Counted from the stretch's first letter, positions 25,750-35,303 are shown. The stretch: 64,000 nt of DNA from Kribbella soli (GCF_004331345.1 NZ_SJJZ01000001.1:1612001-1676000), one strand, 5' to 3'. Numbers and translations are program-made. The notes: a model not told the origin generated them from the letters alone.

Positions 25750-26505
25750 ATGTTCATCAAACGCTGGTCGACCTCGGCCGCCGTCATCGTGGTCCTGACC
25801 GCATTCCTCCTGGCGCTGCTGCACCTCGAAGCCCCGGCCGCACACGCGAAGTCAGCCGCACCGGTCGTCAGCTCGGGAACCTACGGATCCGGCGCGCTCG
25901 GATCCTGGCAGGCGAACAACCGCGTGATCTCGAGCAGCGCGGAAGTCCGCCACGTCGTCGCGACCGACGGCGTGGTGCTTTTCGGTGACAGCATCGCCGT
26001 ACAGGACGGCGCAGCGCTCGGCCGGCTCCTCCGACAACAACTGGGTACGTCGTTCGCGCAGTACAGCTGGGCCGGTCAACCGACGTCCGCCGCAGTCGAC
26101 GCGATGGCAGCCTGGGCCCGCGAGTACGGCCTCCCGCGGCGGATCGTGATGGCGGTCGGGACCAACGACATCTTCGACCCGCCCGCGTTCGCGGCACAGG
26201 TCGAGCGCGCGCTCCGGATCGCCGGCCCGCAGCGGACCGTGTACTGGGTCGACGTACAGGTCTCCCGGACCGATGAGCCGCCCGCGGTCCAGGTCGCCGA
26301 TCAGCGCAACAGCGAGTGGATCAACCTGCAACTGGCGCAGGCGGCACTGCGGCATCCGAACCTGCGGATCGTCCGTTGGGCCGAGTTCCTCGCGGCCCGT
26401 CCCGAGCGGCTGCACACCGACCTGCGCGACGGCCGGCACACGACCGTGCCAGACGGCCAGAACGCGCGGAACGCCCTGATTCTGCAGGCGATCCGGCCCA
26501 ACTGA
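25750..26505 (+). CDS. Secreted SGNH-type (GDSL) hydrolase, paralogue of the preceding gene
   Basis: The 251-residue protein has a signal peptide or anchor (STSAAVIVVLTAFLLALLHL ... AAHAK) and the SGNH blocks GDSIAVQD, VGTNDIFDPPAF and DGRHT. It shares long stretches with the upstream gene (DPPAF-x-AQVERALRIAGP, RTVYWV), so the two arose by tandem duplication. GAGGAGG precedes the ATG. With the heparinase-like gene downstream it suggests an envelope-polysaccharide modification set. Confidence 0.87.
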   Translation: MFIKRWSTSAAVIVVLTAFLLALLHLEAPAAHAKSAAPVVSSGTYGSGALGSWQANNRVISSSAEVRHVVATDGVVLFGDSIAVQDGAALGRLLRQQLGTSFAQYSWAGQPTSAAVDAMAAWAREYGLPRRIVMAVGTNDIFDPPAFAAQVERALRIAGPQRTVYWVDVQVSRTDEPPAVQVADQRNSEWINLQLAQAALRHPNLRIVRWAEFLAARPERLHTDLRDGRHTTVPDGQNARNALILQAIRPN

Positions 26506-26822
26506 CGCTGCCCTTCCGGGCAACCGGAACCGAAGTCGCCGATCCGCGCAACTTTTCGGACCGCTCGCGGCATCTATCAGGTAGAGGAACCAATCTGACC
26601 TCGGGGGGGAACCGACGGCGACGTACCTGACAGGAGCTGACCGGCAGATTTGATGCCGGGTGCAACCTTCGGCGACTCGCTCCGCGTTCTCTGAAGTACC
26701 GCGTTTCTGAAGTACCGCGACTCAGCGACACAACCACTTGACTCTGTCCCGGGGATCGCCCCACCCGAATTCAGGTCTAGGCCAGAATAGGCATGCCCTC
26801 AGGTATGCGGGGAGGACCAACG
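26506..26822. other. 317-bp intergenic region before the heparinase-like gene
   Basis: No gene is visible. It contains a 14-bp direct repeat (TCTGAAGTACCGCG at 26690 and 26706, period 16) and a possible -35 TTGACT near 26738, which probably belong to the promoter of the downstream gene. Confidence 0.4.
26690..26719. repeat. 14-bp tandem direct repeat upstream of lyase gene
   Basis: TCTGAAGTACCGCG occurs twice with a 16-base period about 100 bases before the lyase start. Two turns of spacing would suit a regulator binding one face of the DNA. Confidence 0.45.
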
Positions 26823-28715
26823 ATGCCCGCGAGACATCTGCGCACGTCCAGTACGACGTTGCGACTCACGATCGCACTGCTCGTGAGCACCGCCGTACTC
26901 GGCGCCGTACTGATGATCCCGTGGGGCGGCTCCGAGCCGGAGGCCGCTCCGGATCCGACTGTCAGCCACACACCCGAGCCGCCGACCGCCCCGCCGGCGC
27001 CGGTGCGGCAGAACGTCTACACGTGCCCGGCGTACAGCGGGATCGACCACGCGAACCCGGTCGCCAATCTCTACAAGGACACGTTCACGTGGGGTACGAC
27101 GCCGCCGACCAAGGTCGGTGACGGCAAGGGGAACATCAACTGGCGGATGAACCCGCCCAACAACCCCAGCTGGTACATGTGGCTGCACTCGCTTCGTTGG
27201 CTGGGGCAAGGAATCACCGCCGCCGCGGCCGGCGACAAGGCCGCACTGCAGCGGGTCAGCGCGATCACCCACGACTGGGTCAAGGACAACCCGTACTCGT
27301 GGAAGTCCGACGTCGGCGCGTACGAGTCGACGATGCACCGCACCAACGTGCTGATCTGTCTGCGCCAGGCGGTGCTGTCAGGGCTGCACGTCGCGAAGCT
27401 GCCGCTGACGTACGCGTGGCTGGACAAGGCGCTGATGGAGCACGCGTGGTTCCTGCAGAAGAACTACAGCGGCGACTGGAACCACGGCACCGACGAGAGC
27501 CTGGCGCTGTTCGGGATCGGGTGCACGCTGCAGCGCGACGATCTGAAGAAGATCGCGTCCGACCGGCTGACGAGTGCGATCAAGACGTCGATCGACACGC
27601 AGGGCTCGACGAACGAGCAGTCGACGGCGTACGCGCAGTTCAACTACGTGCTCTGGGGGCGGGCGATCGACGTACTGCGTAAGTGCGGCGTCGACCCCGG
27701 TACGACGATCACGGCGCGCCGGCGGGAACTCGCGAAATGGCTCGCGCTGGCGACCAACTCGCTCGGGAACCTGCCGCAGCTCGGCGACTCCGAGGTGGTG
27801 CGCACGGTGCCCGTCACCGGGACGGTCCTCGAGTACGCCGGTACGCGCGGAGCCCGCGGGATCCGGCCGACGCAGCGGATCGGGATCTTCGACGCCGGGT
27901 ACATCTTCGGGCGGACCGGATGGGGCGAGACGCGGCCGTTCACGCAGGAGTCGACGTACAGCATCCGGTTCGGGCCGTCGCAGAAGCTGCACGGACACAA
28001 CGACCACACGTCGATCACGTACACCTCGCGCGGGCGCGACATCCTGATCGACGGCGGGCACGCCGGGTACAAGGTGGACGACTGGCGGTTCTGGGCGAAG
28101 AGTCAGTTCGCGCACAACGAGATGGTCGTGAAGTCGGCGACCGGACACCCGGAGACCAAGCTGGTGCGGTCGTCGATCAAGGCGACGTCGGAGTTCTACG
28201 AGCTGCACGACTCACCGGGGGCCGGGATCGACCGGACGCGGGACGTGCTGGTGCTGAAGGATCCCGATCTGATGGTGGTGCTGGATCGCGGTTCGTCGGC
28301 TGCGGATCAGGAGTACTCGACGCTGTGGCACCTGCCGGCGGACCAGAAGGTGGTTGTCAGTGGCAACGACAGGGCGGTGGCGGCGCGGCCGGGTGACACG
28401 GTGAAGACGACGCTGCTGCAGATCCCGTTCCAGCAGCAGACGACGCCGATCGAGGTGACGACCGGGCAGCAGGACCCGATCCAGGGATGGCACTACACGA
28501 CGATCGACAAGCGGCTGCCGTCGCCGGTGGTGAAGTTCAACCGGTCCGGGCAGAACGCGAGCATCCTGTCCGTGATCGCGCCGACCCGCACCAACGCGAC
28601 GGTGTCGTACACGACGTCGATGCAGGGCTCGCGGATGGTCGTGAACCTGACGGTCGACGGCGTGACGACGGTGATCGGTATCGCGGCGGACGGGACGATG
28701 CAGCGGATCAAGTAG
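26823..28715 (+). CDS. Heparinase II/III-like polysaccharide lyase, membrane anchored or secreted
   Basis: The 630-residue protein has an N-terminal hydrophobic anchor (LRLTIALLVSTAVLGAVLMI), a Pro-rich linker, an alpha-helical toroid domain (with NYSGDWNHGTDESLALFGIG) and a C-terminal beta-sandwich (YSIRFGPSQKLHGHNDHTSITYTSRGRDILIDGG). These are the two domains of heparinase II/III and alginate-lyase-like enzymes; the HGHNDHTS motif supplies likely catalytic or metal residues. GGGGAGGA precedes ATG 26823. It probably cleaves an acidic polysaccharide at or outside the cell surface. Confidence 0.85.
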   Translation: MPARHLRTSSTTLRLTIALLVSTAVLGAVLMIPWGGSEPEAAPDPTVSHTPEPPTAPPAPVRQNVYTCPAYSGIDHANPVANLYKDTFTWGTTPPTKVGDGKGNINWRMNPPNNPSWYMWLHSLRWLGQGITAAAAGDKAALQRVSAITHDWVKDNPYSWKSDVGAYESTMHRTNVLICLRQAVLSGLHVAKLPLTYAWLDKALMEHAWFLQKNYSGDWNHGTDESLALFGIGCTLQRDDLKKIASDRLTSAIKTSIDTQGSTNEQSTAYAQFNYVLWGRAIDVLRKCGVDPGTTITARRRELAKWLALATNSLGNLPQLGDSEVVRTVPVTGTVLEYAGTRGARGIRPTQRIGIFDAGYIFGRTGWGETRPFTQESTYSIRFGPSQKLHGHNDHTSITYTSRGRDILIDGGHAGYKVDDWRFWAKSQFAHNEMVVKSATGHPETKLVRSSIKATSEFYELHDSPGAGIDRTRDVLVLKDPDLMVVLDRGSSAADQEYSTLWHLPADQKVVVSGNDRAVAARPGDTVKTTLLQIPFQQQTTPIEVTTGQQDPIQGWHYTTIDKRLPSPVVKFNRSGQNASILSVIAPTRTNATVSYTTSMQGSRMVVNLTVDGVTTVIGIAADGTMQRIK

Positions 28716-28720
28716 GTGGT

Positions 28721-28797
28721 GAACCGCCACGCAGGCAGAAGTCCCCTTTTAGCGCGGATTTCGTCGATTTTGACGGGTTATGCCTGCGTAGCGGTTC
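28721..28797. terminator. Long inverted repeat between convergent genes
   Basis: GAACCGCCACGCAGGCA (28721-28737) pairs with TGCCTGCGTAGCGGTTC (28781-28797), 16 of 17 positions complementary. It sits between the convergent lyase and DinB genes and overlaps the last codons of the latter. It probably ends transcription from both sides. Confidence 0.6.
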
Positions 28798-29374
28798 GCT
28801 TCGGGCCTACCGGCCTCCAGTCGCTTGGCGGGTCCTCGCCGACGCGGCCGTCGACGGCCTCGCGGATCAGGTCGGCGTGGCCGGTGTGGCGGCCGTACTC
28901 CTCGATCAGGTCGCAGACCAGGCGGCGGAGGCTGGCGTGCCGCCCGTCCGGCCAGGTGATGTCGGCCGGCTGGTCGAGCCCGCCGTCGGCGATCGCCGCC
29001 GTCAATGTCTCCCGGGACCGCGCGACCGCACCGTCCCACAGCGCGTACAGCTCAGCCGGCGTGTTGTCGACGGCAGAGTTGAACTCCCAGTCGTTGTCGT
29101 CGCGCCAGCCGTTCTCCAGCCACGGCCCGGCCATCGGCTTCCCGCGGAACTTCACGTCGAACATGTAGTCCTCGTTCGCCGCGAGATGCTTCATCAACCC
29201 GCCGAGCGTGATCGACGACGCCCCGATCCGCGTGTTCAACCCGTCCGCGTCCAGTTCGTCGACCTTGTACCGGAACGTCGTACGCAACCGGTCCAGCGCC
29301 CCGACCAGATGCTCGACATCACTCCCCGCCAACGGCGGCTCCCACCACGGCGAAACCCACGCATTCTCACTCAT
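28778..29374 (-). CDS. DinB/DUF664 family protein
   Basis: The 198-residue protein has SITLGGLMKHLAANEDYMFDVKF and LVCDLIEEYGRHTGHADLIREAVDG, the His-containing helices of the DUF664 branch of DinB proteins. It may be a mycothiol-dependent enzyme. It is divergent from a NUDIX gene 60 bases away. Confidence 0.85.
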   Translation of the reverse strand: MSENAWVSPWWEPPLAGSDVEHLVGALDRLRTTFRYKVDELDADGLNTRIGASSITLGGLMKHLAANEDYMFDVKFRGKPMAGPWLENGWRDDNDWEFNSAVDNTPAELYALWDGAVARSRETLTAAIADGGLDQPADITWPDGRHASLRRLVCDLIEEYGRHTGHADLIREAVDGRVGEDPPSDWRPVGPKRTATQA

Positions 29375-29434
29375 GGCAGCACGGTAGATCCGATTCCGGA
29401 CGCTCTCCTTCCGGAACCTGCAATACTCGCCCGC

Positions 29435-29905
29435 ATGCAGCGATACGCGGGCGTGATCGCACGGTACGACGGGATGGTCGCGGTGGTCCGAGAGCAGTAC
29501 GAGGCCTGGGATGCGCCGTACTGGAACCTGCCGAGTGGAGCCGTCGAGGACGGGGAAACCCCGGCGGACGGCGCCGTGCGGGAGCTACGCGAGGAGTCGG
29601 GGCTGGTCGCCGCGGCGGGAGATCTCGAGCTGGTGTGGACGACGCGGACGACCGCTGACGGTCGCGTCACGTCGCGGTCCTGGAACTACGTCGTGGACGT
29701 GAGCGATCCCGCGTTCGCGGTCGACGATCCGGACGGGTCGGTGATGGAGGTTCGGTGGGTCCCGGTCGAGGACGCCGTACTGCTGCTGGGCAAGATGCCG
29801 TACCCGCCGATCGCCGTACCCGCGGTCGACTACCTGGCCTACGGCATCCGCGGGCGGGACTGGGGATTCACCCTCTACGGAGAGACCTGGAGCTGGGATC
29901 AGTGA
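29435..29905 (+). CDS. NUDIX hydrolase
   Basis: The 156-residue protein has a complete Nudix box GAVEDGETPADGAVRELREESGL (shown here in its conserved order G-x5-E-x7-REL-x-EES-G-L). It hydrolyses nucleoside diphosphates linked to another group. The 3' end overlaps the convergent gene by 38 bases. Confidence 0.92.
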   Translation: MQRYAGVIARYDGMVAVVREQYEAWDAPYWNLPSGAVEDGETPADGAVRELREESGLVAAAGDLELVWTTRTTADGRVTSRSWNYVVDVSDPAFAVDDPDGSVMEVRWVPVEDAVLLLGKMPYPPIAVPAVDYLAYGIRGRDWGFTLYGETWSWDQ

Positions 29906-30476
29906 GCCAGCCCGTGCGTTCGTAGATGTTGCGGTCGCCGAGCCAGTCACGATACTCGTCGTACGACGACGCGCCGGCGTCCAGCACCGCCTGGTACAGC
30001 CAGTAGCCCAGCGCGCGCTCGCCCCGGGTCACGGCCTCTTCTTTGATCGCGAGGATCGTGTCGCGCGCGGCCGGCGTCAGTACCTCTCGGAGCGCCTCGG
30101 CCAACGGTCCGCCGCCGAGGGCATCCGGGCCGAACACCCACATGTCGACGGTCCACGTTTCATCCGCCGTTTCGTACTCGAGCTTCCAGTACTGCCCCCG
30201 CTCGTGCCGATCGCGCGCGTCGAGATAGGTGATCCGCCGTACCTGCGGTAGCTCCGCCAGGATGCTCATCACCGCGAACCCGTCCGCGACGCGCGGTTCC
30301 TTCGAGCGGATCTCCAGATCGATGTCCGGCGCCACCACGAGCTCGATCCCGACCGAGCCGACGACGGTCACCTCGCCGTACGTGCTCCATCGCTCGATCA
30401 GGTCCAGGTCCCGCAGCAGCTCATGCGCCGTCTGCAGGCGGGCCTCGGCGCGGGCGGCGCGGGCTTGGGCGGTCAT
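29868..30476 (-). CDS. Nucleotidyltransferase-fold protein of unknown function
   Basis: The 202-residue protein contains VVGSVGIELVVAPDIDLEI, which matches the G-S-x(n)-D-x-D pattern of minimal nucleotidyltransferases, and a third acidic residue in WTVDMWVFGPD. This suggests a nucleotidyl-transfer or GrpB-like fold. It overlaps the upstream GNAT stop by 4 bases, so the two form one operon. Confidence 0.65.
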   Translation of the reverse strand: MTAQARAARAEARLQTAHELLRDLDLIERWSTYGEVTVVGSVGIELVVAPDIDLEIRSKEPRVADGFAVMSILAELPQVRRITYLDARDRHERGQYWKLEYETADETWTVDMWVFGPDALGGGPLAEALREVLTPAARDTILAIKEEAVTRGERALGYWLYQAVLDAGASSYDEYRDWLGDRNIYERTGWLTDPSSRSLRRG

Positions 30477-31039
30477 AGGGTTCGCCGTACGACGACGTTG
30501 CGTTTGGCCGTCGTACGGTCCTCGGCGTACGTCGTGAAGCCGGCGGCGAGGAACGTGCTCAGTACGCCGCGACCGGGATCGCCGGGCATCGCCTTCACCG
30601 GGTACGCCTCCACGATCCGCGCACCCGAACTCCGCGCATACTCAACGGCCGCGTCGACCATCGGCGACATCAGCCCTCGCCCGCGATACCCGCTCTTCAC
30701 GAACAGGCAGTTGATCGCCCAGATCGTCTCGTCGTCCGGCTCGTCGATCGGCAGCGTCCGCGAGTGGACGATCGCGGAGTACTCCGTCCGCGGGGCGACG
30801 GCACACCAGATCGCCGGGCGGTCCTCGACGTACCCGATGAGGCCGACCGGGACGCCTGCCTCGACGAAACCCTCAAGCGCGGCGCGGTTCTCGGCGCTCC
30901 CGTTCGCGGCGACGGTTGACGCCGGCAGCCGGCGGGCCATGCACCAGCACCCCCGCGTCCCGCCGCTCGGCCCGAACAACTCGACCAGGTCGTCCCACCG
31001 CGCCTGGTCAACGGGGTACGCCTCCATCCGCGCATTCAA
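30473..31039 (-). CDS. GNAT family N-acetyltransferase
   Basis: The 188-residue protein has IWAINCLFVKSGYRGRGLMSPMVDAAVEYAR, the beta4 and acetyl-CoA-binding R-G-x-G-L segment, and a family-typical N-terminal GTRGCWCMARRLP. It is translationally coupled to the downstream nucleotidyltransferase-like gene. Substrate is unknown. Confidence 0.85.
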   Translation of the reverse strand: MNARMEAYPVDQARWDDLVELFGPSGGTRGCWCMARRLPASTVAANGSAENRAALEGFVEAGVPVGLIGYVEDRPAIWCAVAPRTEYSAIVHSRTLPIDEPDDETIWAINCLFVKSGYRGRGLMSPMVDAAVEYARSSGARIVEAYPVKAMPGDPGRGVLSTFLAAGFTTYAEDRTTAKRNVVVRRTL

Positions 31040-31139
31040 CCATGATTGATGTCAGCAACCCTGTCGGATCCGGAGCTCGGCGTTCGTTGCAAGGGTGAGC
31101 GGCGGCCGGAAGAGGTCGTCAGGACAAAGGAGTGGTGAG

Positions 31140-31499
31140 ATGCCGCGGTACCTGATCTCGTTCGAGAAGGGCTCGATGGACCACATCCCGGAGGAGGACT
31201 TCCCCGAGGTGGGCAAGGCCTCGCACGCGGTCTGTCAGGAAGCGAAGGACGCAGGCGTGTTCCGGTTCGGCGGCGGGTTGAGCTACGACGACGGCGACGT
31301 GGAACACGCGGTGGTCGGCACCGACGGACTGGTCACGGACGGCCCGTACCTGGAGGGCACGGAACTCATCGGCGGCTTCATGACCGTCGACGTCCCGACC
31401 CGCGAAGAGGCCCTGGCCTGGGCCGCCAAGATCGCCGCTGCCTGCCGGTGCCCTCAGGACGTCCGCAAGTTCCTGCACGACCCCGACCTGATCGAGTGA
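31140..31499 (+). CDS. YciI-related (YCII) protein
   Basis: The 119-residue protein has DGLVTDGPYLEGTELIGGFMTVDVPTREEALAWA, diagnostic of the YCII/DGPF family. Members are small dimeric ferredoxin-like proteins often linked to ECF sigma factors, though none is adjacent here. ATG 31140 follows AAAGGAG. Confidence 0.88.
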   Translation: MPRYLISFEKGSMDHIPEEDFPEVGKASHAVCQEAKDAGVFRFGGGLSYDDGDVEHAVVGTDGLVTDGPYLEGTELIGGFMTVDVPTREEALAWAAKIAAACRCPQDVRKFLHDPDLIE

Positions 31500-31521
31500 T
31501 GCGCGGATAGGGTGGCCGACC

Positions 31522-32067
31522 ATGAAGAGCGAGCTCGAGTCCGTCGCCTGGCCGCCGGACCCGATCAAGACCGAGCGCCTCGTGCTCCGCGAGCCCGAGG
31601 CGCGCGATCGTACGGCGATCATCGAGCTGCTCGCGTCTCCCGAGGTCGGCACGTACATCGGCGGCGCGCAGTCCCGCGAGGATCTCGAGCGAAACATCCC
31701 AGAGGCACCGCGGCGCCGTACCGGCCTGTTCGTGGTCGACCTCGACGGAGCGATGATCGGCACCGTCACCCTCGACCAACGCGACCCGAACCACCCGGAC
31801 CAGGTTCGCCCGGAGCTCGCGTCGGTCGAACTCGGCTACCTGTTCCTCCCGTCCTCCTGGGGCCACGGCTACGCCGCCGAAGCCTGCGCAGCCGCCCTCA
31901 CCTGGTTCGCCGCAGCCCGCCCCGGCGAGCCAGTGGTCCTCACCACCCAGTCCGCCAACCTCGCCTCGATGCGCCTGGCAACAAAACTCGGCTTCACCGA
32001 GGCAGCCCGCTACGAAGCCTGGGGTTCCGAGCAATGGCTGGGCCTCTGGACACCCCCGGCCCGCTGA
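31522..32067 (+). CDS. GNAT (RimJ/RimL-type) N-acetyltransferase
   Basis: The 181-residue protein starts with IKTERLVLREPEARDRTAI, the typical RimJ/RimL opening, and has ELGYLFLPSSWGHGYAAEACAAAL with the acetyl-CoA loop and SANLASMRLATKLGFTE. It probably acetylates a protein N-terminus or a small amine. Confidence 0.9.
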   Translation: MKSELESVAWPPDPIKTERLVLREPEARDRTAIIELLASPEVGTYIGGAQSREDLERNIPEAPRRRTGLFVVDLDGAMIGTVTLDQRDPNHPDQVRPELASVELGYLFLPSSWGHGYAAEACAAALTWFAAARPGEPVVLTTQSANLASMRLATKLGFTEAARYEAWGSEQWLGLWTPPAR

Positions 32068-32074
32068 TCGACTG

Positions 32075-32542
32075 TCAGCGCCAGGGATCGCCCGGGGTCC
32101 GGGCGTAGCGCTGCCAGGTGTAGCGCCACGGGATGACGGCCGCGATGACGACGATGAAGGAGCAGTTGAACAGTACGTCGCGCGCTTCGGTGCTCAGGTC
32201 GTTGGCGATCAGGTGGGGAATCGCGACCGTACCGAGCCAGATGACCTTCCAGGCCACCTCGAACAGCAGGATCGGCAGCATCCGCACCGGGTATCTGAGC
32301 CCGAGGAACGCCAGCAACGACATGCCCGTCAGCAGACAGGCGACAACTCCTTCCATCACCGGCAGCGATCGAACGTCCTGGAACAGAACCGGCCACTTGA
32401 CCAACGCCAGCCCTACCCCCATGAACGCGTAGCCGAGCCTCATGACGTTCATCCGCCGGACAGTCAGCTCCTGATCGCTCCGTGGGCTGGGCGTTCGTAC
32501 GCGCGGTTCGTCGCGGCTGGCGGCGCTGCTTTGTGCACTCAT
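32075..32542 (-). CDS. Four-helix membrane protein of unknown function
   Basis: The 155-residue protein has a hydrophilic N-terminus of about 30 residues and four hydrophobic segments (starting near YAFMGVGLALV, VVACLLTGMSLLAFLGL, LLFEVAWKVIWLGTVAI and FIVVIAAVIPW). It is divergent from an XRE-cupin regulator with a 160-base gap, so the regulator may control it. Confidence 0.65.
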   Translation of the reverse strand: MSAQSSAASRDEPRVRTPSPRSDQELTVRRMNVMRLGYAFMGVGLALVKWPVLFQDVRSLPVMEGVVACLLTGMSLLAFLGLRYPVRMLPILLFEVAWKVIWLGTVAIPHLIANDLSTEARDVLFNCSFIVVIAAVIPWRYTWQRYARTPGDPWR

Positions 32543-32702
32543 GGCGTGTATTCCCTTCCTAGTGATGGTGGCGGGTCAGCAGGCGCCGGCGCAGCCGGGC
32601 TTCGGATCGAGCGATGGTGTGGTCATGCTCCAAGGCTGGCGCTGAGTCGGAGGTTCGGCTACGAAGGTTGCTGTTTGTGGGAAATGGGCGTCAGATGAGC
32701 GT

Positions 32703-33293
32703 GTGGAGGACACCTCAGCGGCGGAGATTGCCGCGGTGCTCGAGAGGGTCGGGGGACGGCTCAAGCGACTGCGCGCGCAGCGCAGGATGACCCTGGCCGA
32801 GGTTTCGACAGCGACGGGGATCTCGAAGAGCACGATGTCGCGGCTCGAGACCGGACAGCGGCGGCCGACCCTGGAACTGCTGCTGGCGTTGTCGCAGGTG
32901 TATCGGGTGCCGCTCGACGACCTCGTCGCCGCGCCGGTGCAGGGCGATCCGCGCATCCGCCTCAGGCCGGGTCGCGTCAAGGGCCGGACGGTGATCCCGC
33001 TGACGCAACATCCCGATGCCACGCAGGCGTGGAAGATCGTCATTCCGACCAGCAAAGTCACCCCGGAGGTCAGGGCCCACGAGGGCCACGAATGGATCTA
33101 CGTGCTGTCCGGCCACCTGCGCCTCGTCGTCGGCAACGAGGACTGGGTGCTCGGACCCGGCGAGGTCGCCGAGTTCGGCACCGAACAGCCGCACTGGTTC
33201 GGCAGCACCGGCCACGAACCCGCGGAGATCCTCAGCATCTTCAGCCGCCCCGGCGAACGGATGAGTGTCCGGGGAACGACACCGCACGTTTAG
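32703..33293 (+). CDS. XRE family regulator with C-terminal cupin domain
   Basis: The 196-residue protein has an HTH (LKRLRAQRRMTLAEVSTATGISKSTMSRLETGQRRPTLELLLAL) and a cupin barrel (HEGHEWIYVLSGHLRLVVGNEDWVLGPGEVAEFGTEQPHWFG) with metal-ligand His and Glu residues. The start is GTG at 32703. It resembles the partial regulator at the left window end in layout. Confidence 0.9.
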   Translation: MEDTSAAEIAAVLERVGGRLKRLRAQRRMTLAEVSTATGISKSTMSRLETGQRRPTLELLLALSQVYRVPLDDLVAAPVQGDPRIRLRPGRVKGRTVIPLTQHPDATQAWKIVIPTSKVTPEVRAHEGHEWIYVLSGHLRLVVGNEDWVLGPGEVAEFGTEQPHWFGSTGHEPAEILSIFSRPGERMSVRGTTPHV

Positions 33294-33303
33294 CGCAGGT
33301 GGC

Positions 33304-34062
33304 TCAAGGTGTGCCGCCCGGAGCCGCGTCAGTGTCTGATGCCCTGAGCATGCGCTCAGAGCTCGGGTCGTCGGATGGGGACGGGACGGCGAGGACGGGA
33401 TCGCTGCCGCCTTGGTCGAGGCGGAACGGCGGGTACACGTCGGTCATCAGGGCCGCATAGCCGGCGACCCGGAGAGCCCAGCGGTTCATTCCCAGGATCA
33501 CGTCGTACAGCGATCGGGGGTATGCGCCGGTGAAGGCCAGGATGACGGCCGCGATGATCACCAGGATCCCAACGAGGCCGCCGCTGCCGCCGATGTTCCA
33601 CTGCCAGTTGTCGGACCGGTTCGCAGCCCACATTCCACCGCCGACGAAGATGCCGACGATGATGTAGTGCGGGATCGCGAGCAGCCACCACTTCACCAGG
33701 ACCAAGCCTCGGGACAGGCGCTCGGGGTAGTCGACCGACAGGTGCGCGGGATAGTCCTCGACCTCGGCCAGCGTGAACGGCGGGTACTGGTCGGTGCCGA
33801 GTGCTCCATAGGCGTAGTACGTCACGCGCCACGACCACCGCATCACGCCGACGTTGTAGTTGAAGATGCCGCGCGGATAGCGACCGGTGAACAGGATGGC
33901 GAAGAACGCCACGACCGAGGTGACCATGAAGCCGATCCACAAGAACAGCAACACGACGTAGTGCGGGATCACGAGGATCCACTTGACCAGCCAGAGCCAC
34001 CTGGACGATTTCGGATCCGGCGCGGCGTTCACATGCACCGGGTATGCCACAGATGTTGTCAT
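33304..34062 (-). CDS. DUF4389 family membrane protein
   Basis: The 252-residue protein has two copies of a unit made of a membrane helix pair followed by YPRGIFNYNVGVMRWSWRVTYYAYG and YPRSLYDVILGMNRWALRVAGYAAL, with repeated DQYPPF / DVYPPF motifs. This internal duplication is the hallmark of DUF4389. Its function is unknown. ATG 34062 was chosen over 34071 for spacing. Confidence 0.85.
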   Translation of the reverse strand: MTTSVAYPVHVNAAPDPKSSRWLWLVKWILVIPHYVVLLFLWIGFMVTSVVAFFAILFTGRYPRGIFNYNVGVMRWSWRVTYYAYGALGTDQYPPFTLAEVEDYPAHLSVDYPERLSRGLVLVKWWLLAIPHYIIVGIFVGGGMWAANRSDNWQWNIGGSGGLVGILVIIAAVILAFTGAYPRSLYDVILGMNRWALRVAGYAALMTDVYPPFRLDQGGSDPVLAVPSPSDDPSSERMLRASDTDAAPGGTP

Positions 34063-34706
34063 CAGAACCATCTCTCAAAGGGATTGCACAACGAATGAAG
34101 TCGCGGCCGTCTGCTTCTCACCGCAGAGGTAGCGGGGGTGTGTCCTTCGACCTCGGGAGAGCCCGTTCTGGCCGCAGACGTAGCCGAGCGCGATGCTGTG
34201 GTTCTGCCGCTTGACCACCGGATAGAGGGTGACCGCTCATGTTCGCCATGCGACTGAGCTCCCTTTGCAGGCAGCACAAGACCCCGGCGTCCATGTCCGC
34301 CGACGACGGACATGCCCGACACCCCCACCCACGTACGCCCCGTGCTCCTCACCATCCTCGGGTGATCAGTCCCTGTCAACGTTGCAATCAGCCGCTCGGG
34401 AGGATGCTCGGTGATGCCTGGTGCCTGCTGGTCATGGACAGAGTCGATCACGAGGCCCATGCTGAGGTCAGCGCGGTCAGATCTTGCTCAGTGATCTTCG
34501 AGTCGTCACAGCCTCGTGGCCGCGCCGGGGGCATCCGCATGGGGACCGGGAGCTTGTTCATCGTCTCCACCATGGCGTTGATGCTGTTCAGGCAGGTGAT
34601 CGGCGGTGCCCGCTGATCGAAAGCCAGGCACGTAACGGCCCTTCAGGCACCGCGCCACCAGCATCGCAATCCAGCCGGCTATTGCCGCGCTCAGGAGTTG
34701 AGCACG
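34063..34706. other. 644-bp region without a supported gene
   Basis: All frames here are short or have compositions unlike real proteins. No RNA gene or repeat is obvious. It may contain decayed sequence, since the epimerase just downstream is frameshifted. Confidence 0.4.
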
Positions 34707-35303
34707 ATGAACGTCACCGCACCTTCACAACCAATCTTCCTACGCACCTGGCTGCTCTGGACCGTAGGCTTCCTCGCCTTCCCGATCGCAGGTATCGCGG
34801 GCGACCTGGCCGCGGGCCGCGTCAACGACCCGCTCGCCGCGTTGCTCGGTGGCGTGGTCACCGGCGCTGTCCTCGGCACCGGACAGGTGCTGGTCAGCCG
34901 CCGACGGCTCGACCCACGCCGATGGATACCGGCCACCGCGATCGGCATGGGCCTCGGGCTCCTGCTCGGCGCAGTAGTCGTCGACTACGGCACCTCGCTC
35001 GGCGAACTCGCGCTGATGGGCTTCCTCACCGGCATCGTCCTGGGCGCGGCGCAGACACTCGCGCTGCCGGCCCAGACCCACCGACGGTGGGCATGGGCCG
35101 CAGCCCTGCCGTTCCTGTGGGCGTTGGGCTGGACCGTCACCACCCTCGGCGGAATCAGCGTCGAAAACCAGTTCACGATCTACGGCGCTTACGGAGCCAT
35201 CACCTTCTCCGCGCTGTCCGGCGTACTGCTCCACTACCTGCTGCCGTATCGCGCCGAGGCCGGCCCGGCTCCGACACAGCCACGGATCGAGACCAAGGCA
35301 TGA
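34707..35303 (+). CDS. Integral membrane protein of unknown function
   Basis: The 198-residue protein has five or six hydrophobic segments with paired glycines (FPIAGIAGDLAAG, LLGGVVTGAVLGTGQVL, MGLGLLLGAVVVDYG, LTGIVLGAAQTLAL). AGGAG lies 10 bases before the ATG. It overlaps the frameshifted epimerase start by 4 bases (ATGA), so they were one operon. Confidence 0.7.
   Translation: MNVTAPSQPIFLRTWLLWTVGFLAFPIAGIAGDLAAGRVNDPLAALLGGVVTGAVLGTGQVLVSRRRLDPRRWIPATAIGMGLGLLLGAVVVDYGTSLGELALMGFLTGIVLGAAQTLALPAQTHRRWAWAAALPFLWALGWTVTTLGGISVENQFTIYGAYGAITFSALSGVLLHYLLPYRAEAGPAPTQPRIETKA

Noticed and set aside
34239..34616. Possible 125-codon gene in the 34 kb gap
   Set aside because: There is no ribosome site or recognisable domain, and codon composition differs from real genes here.
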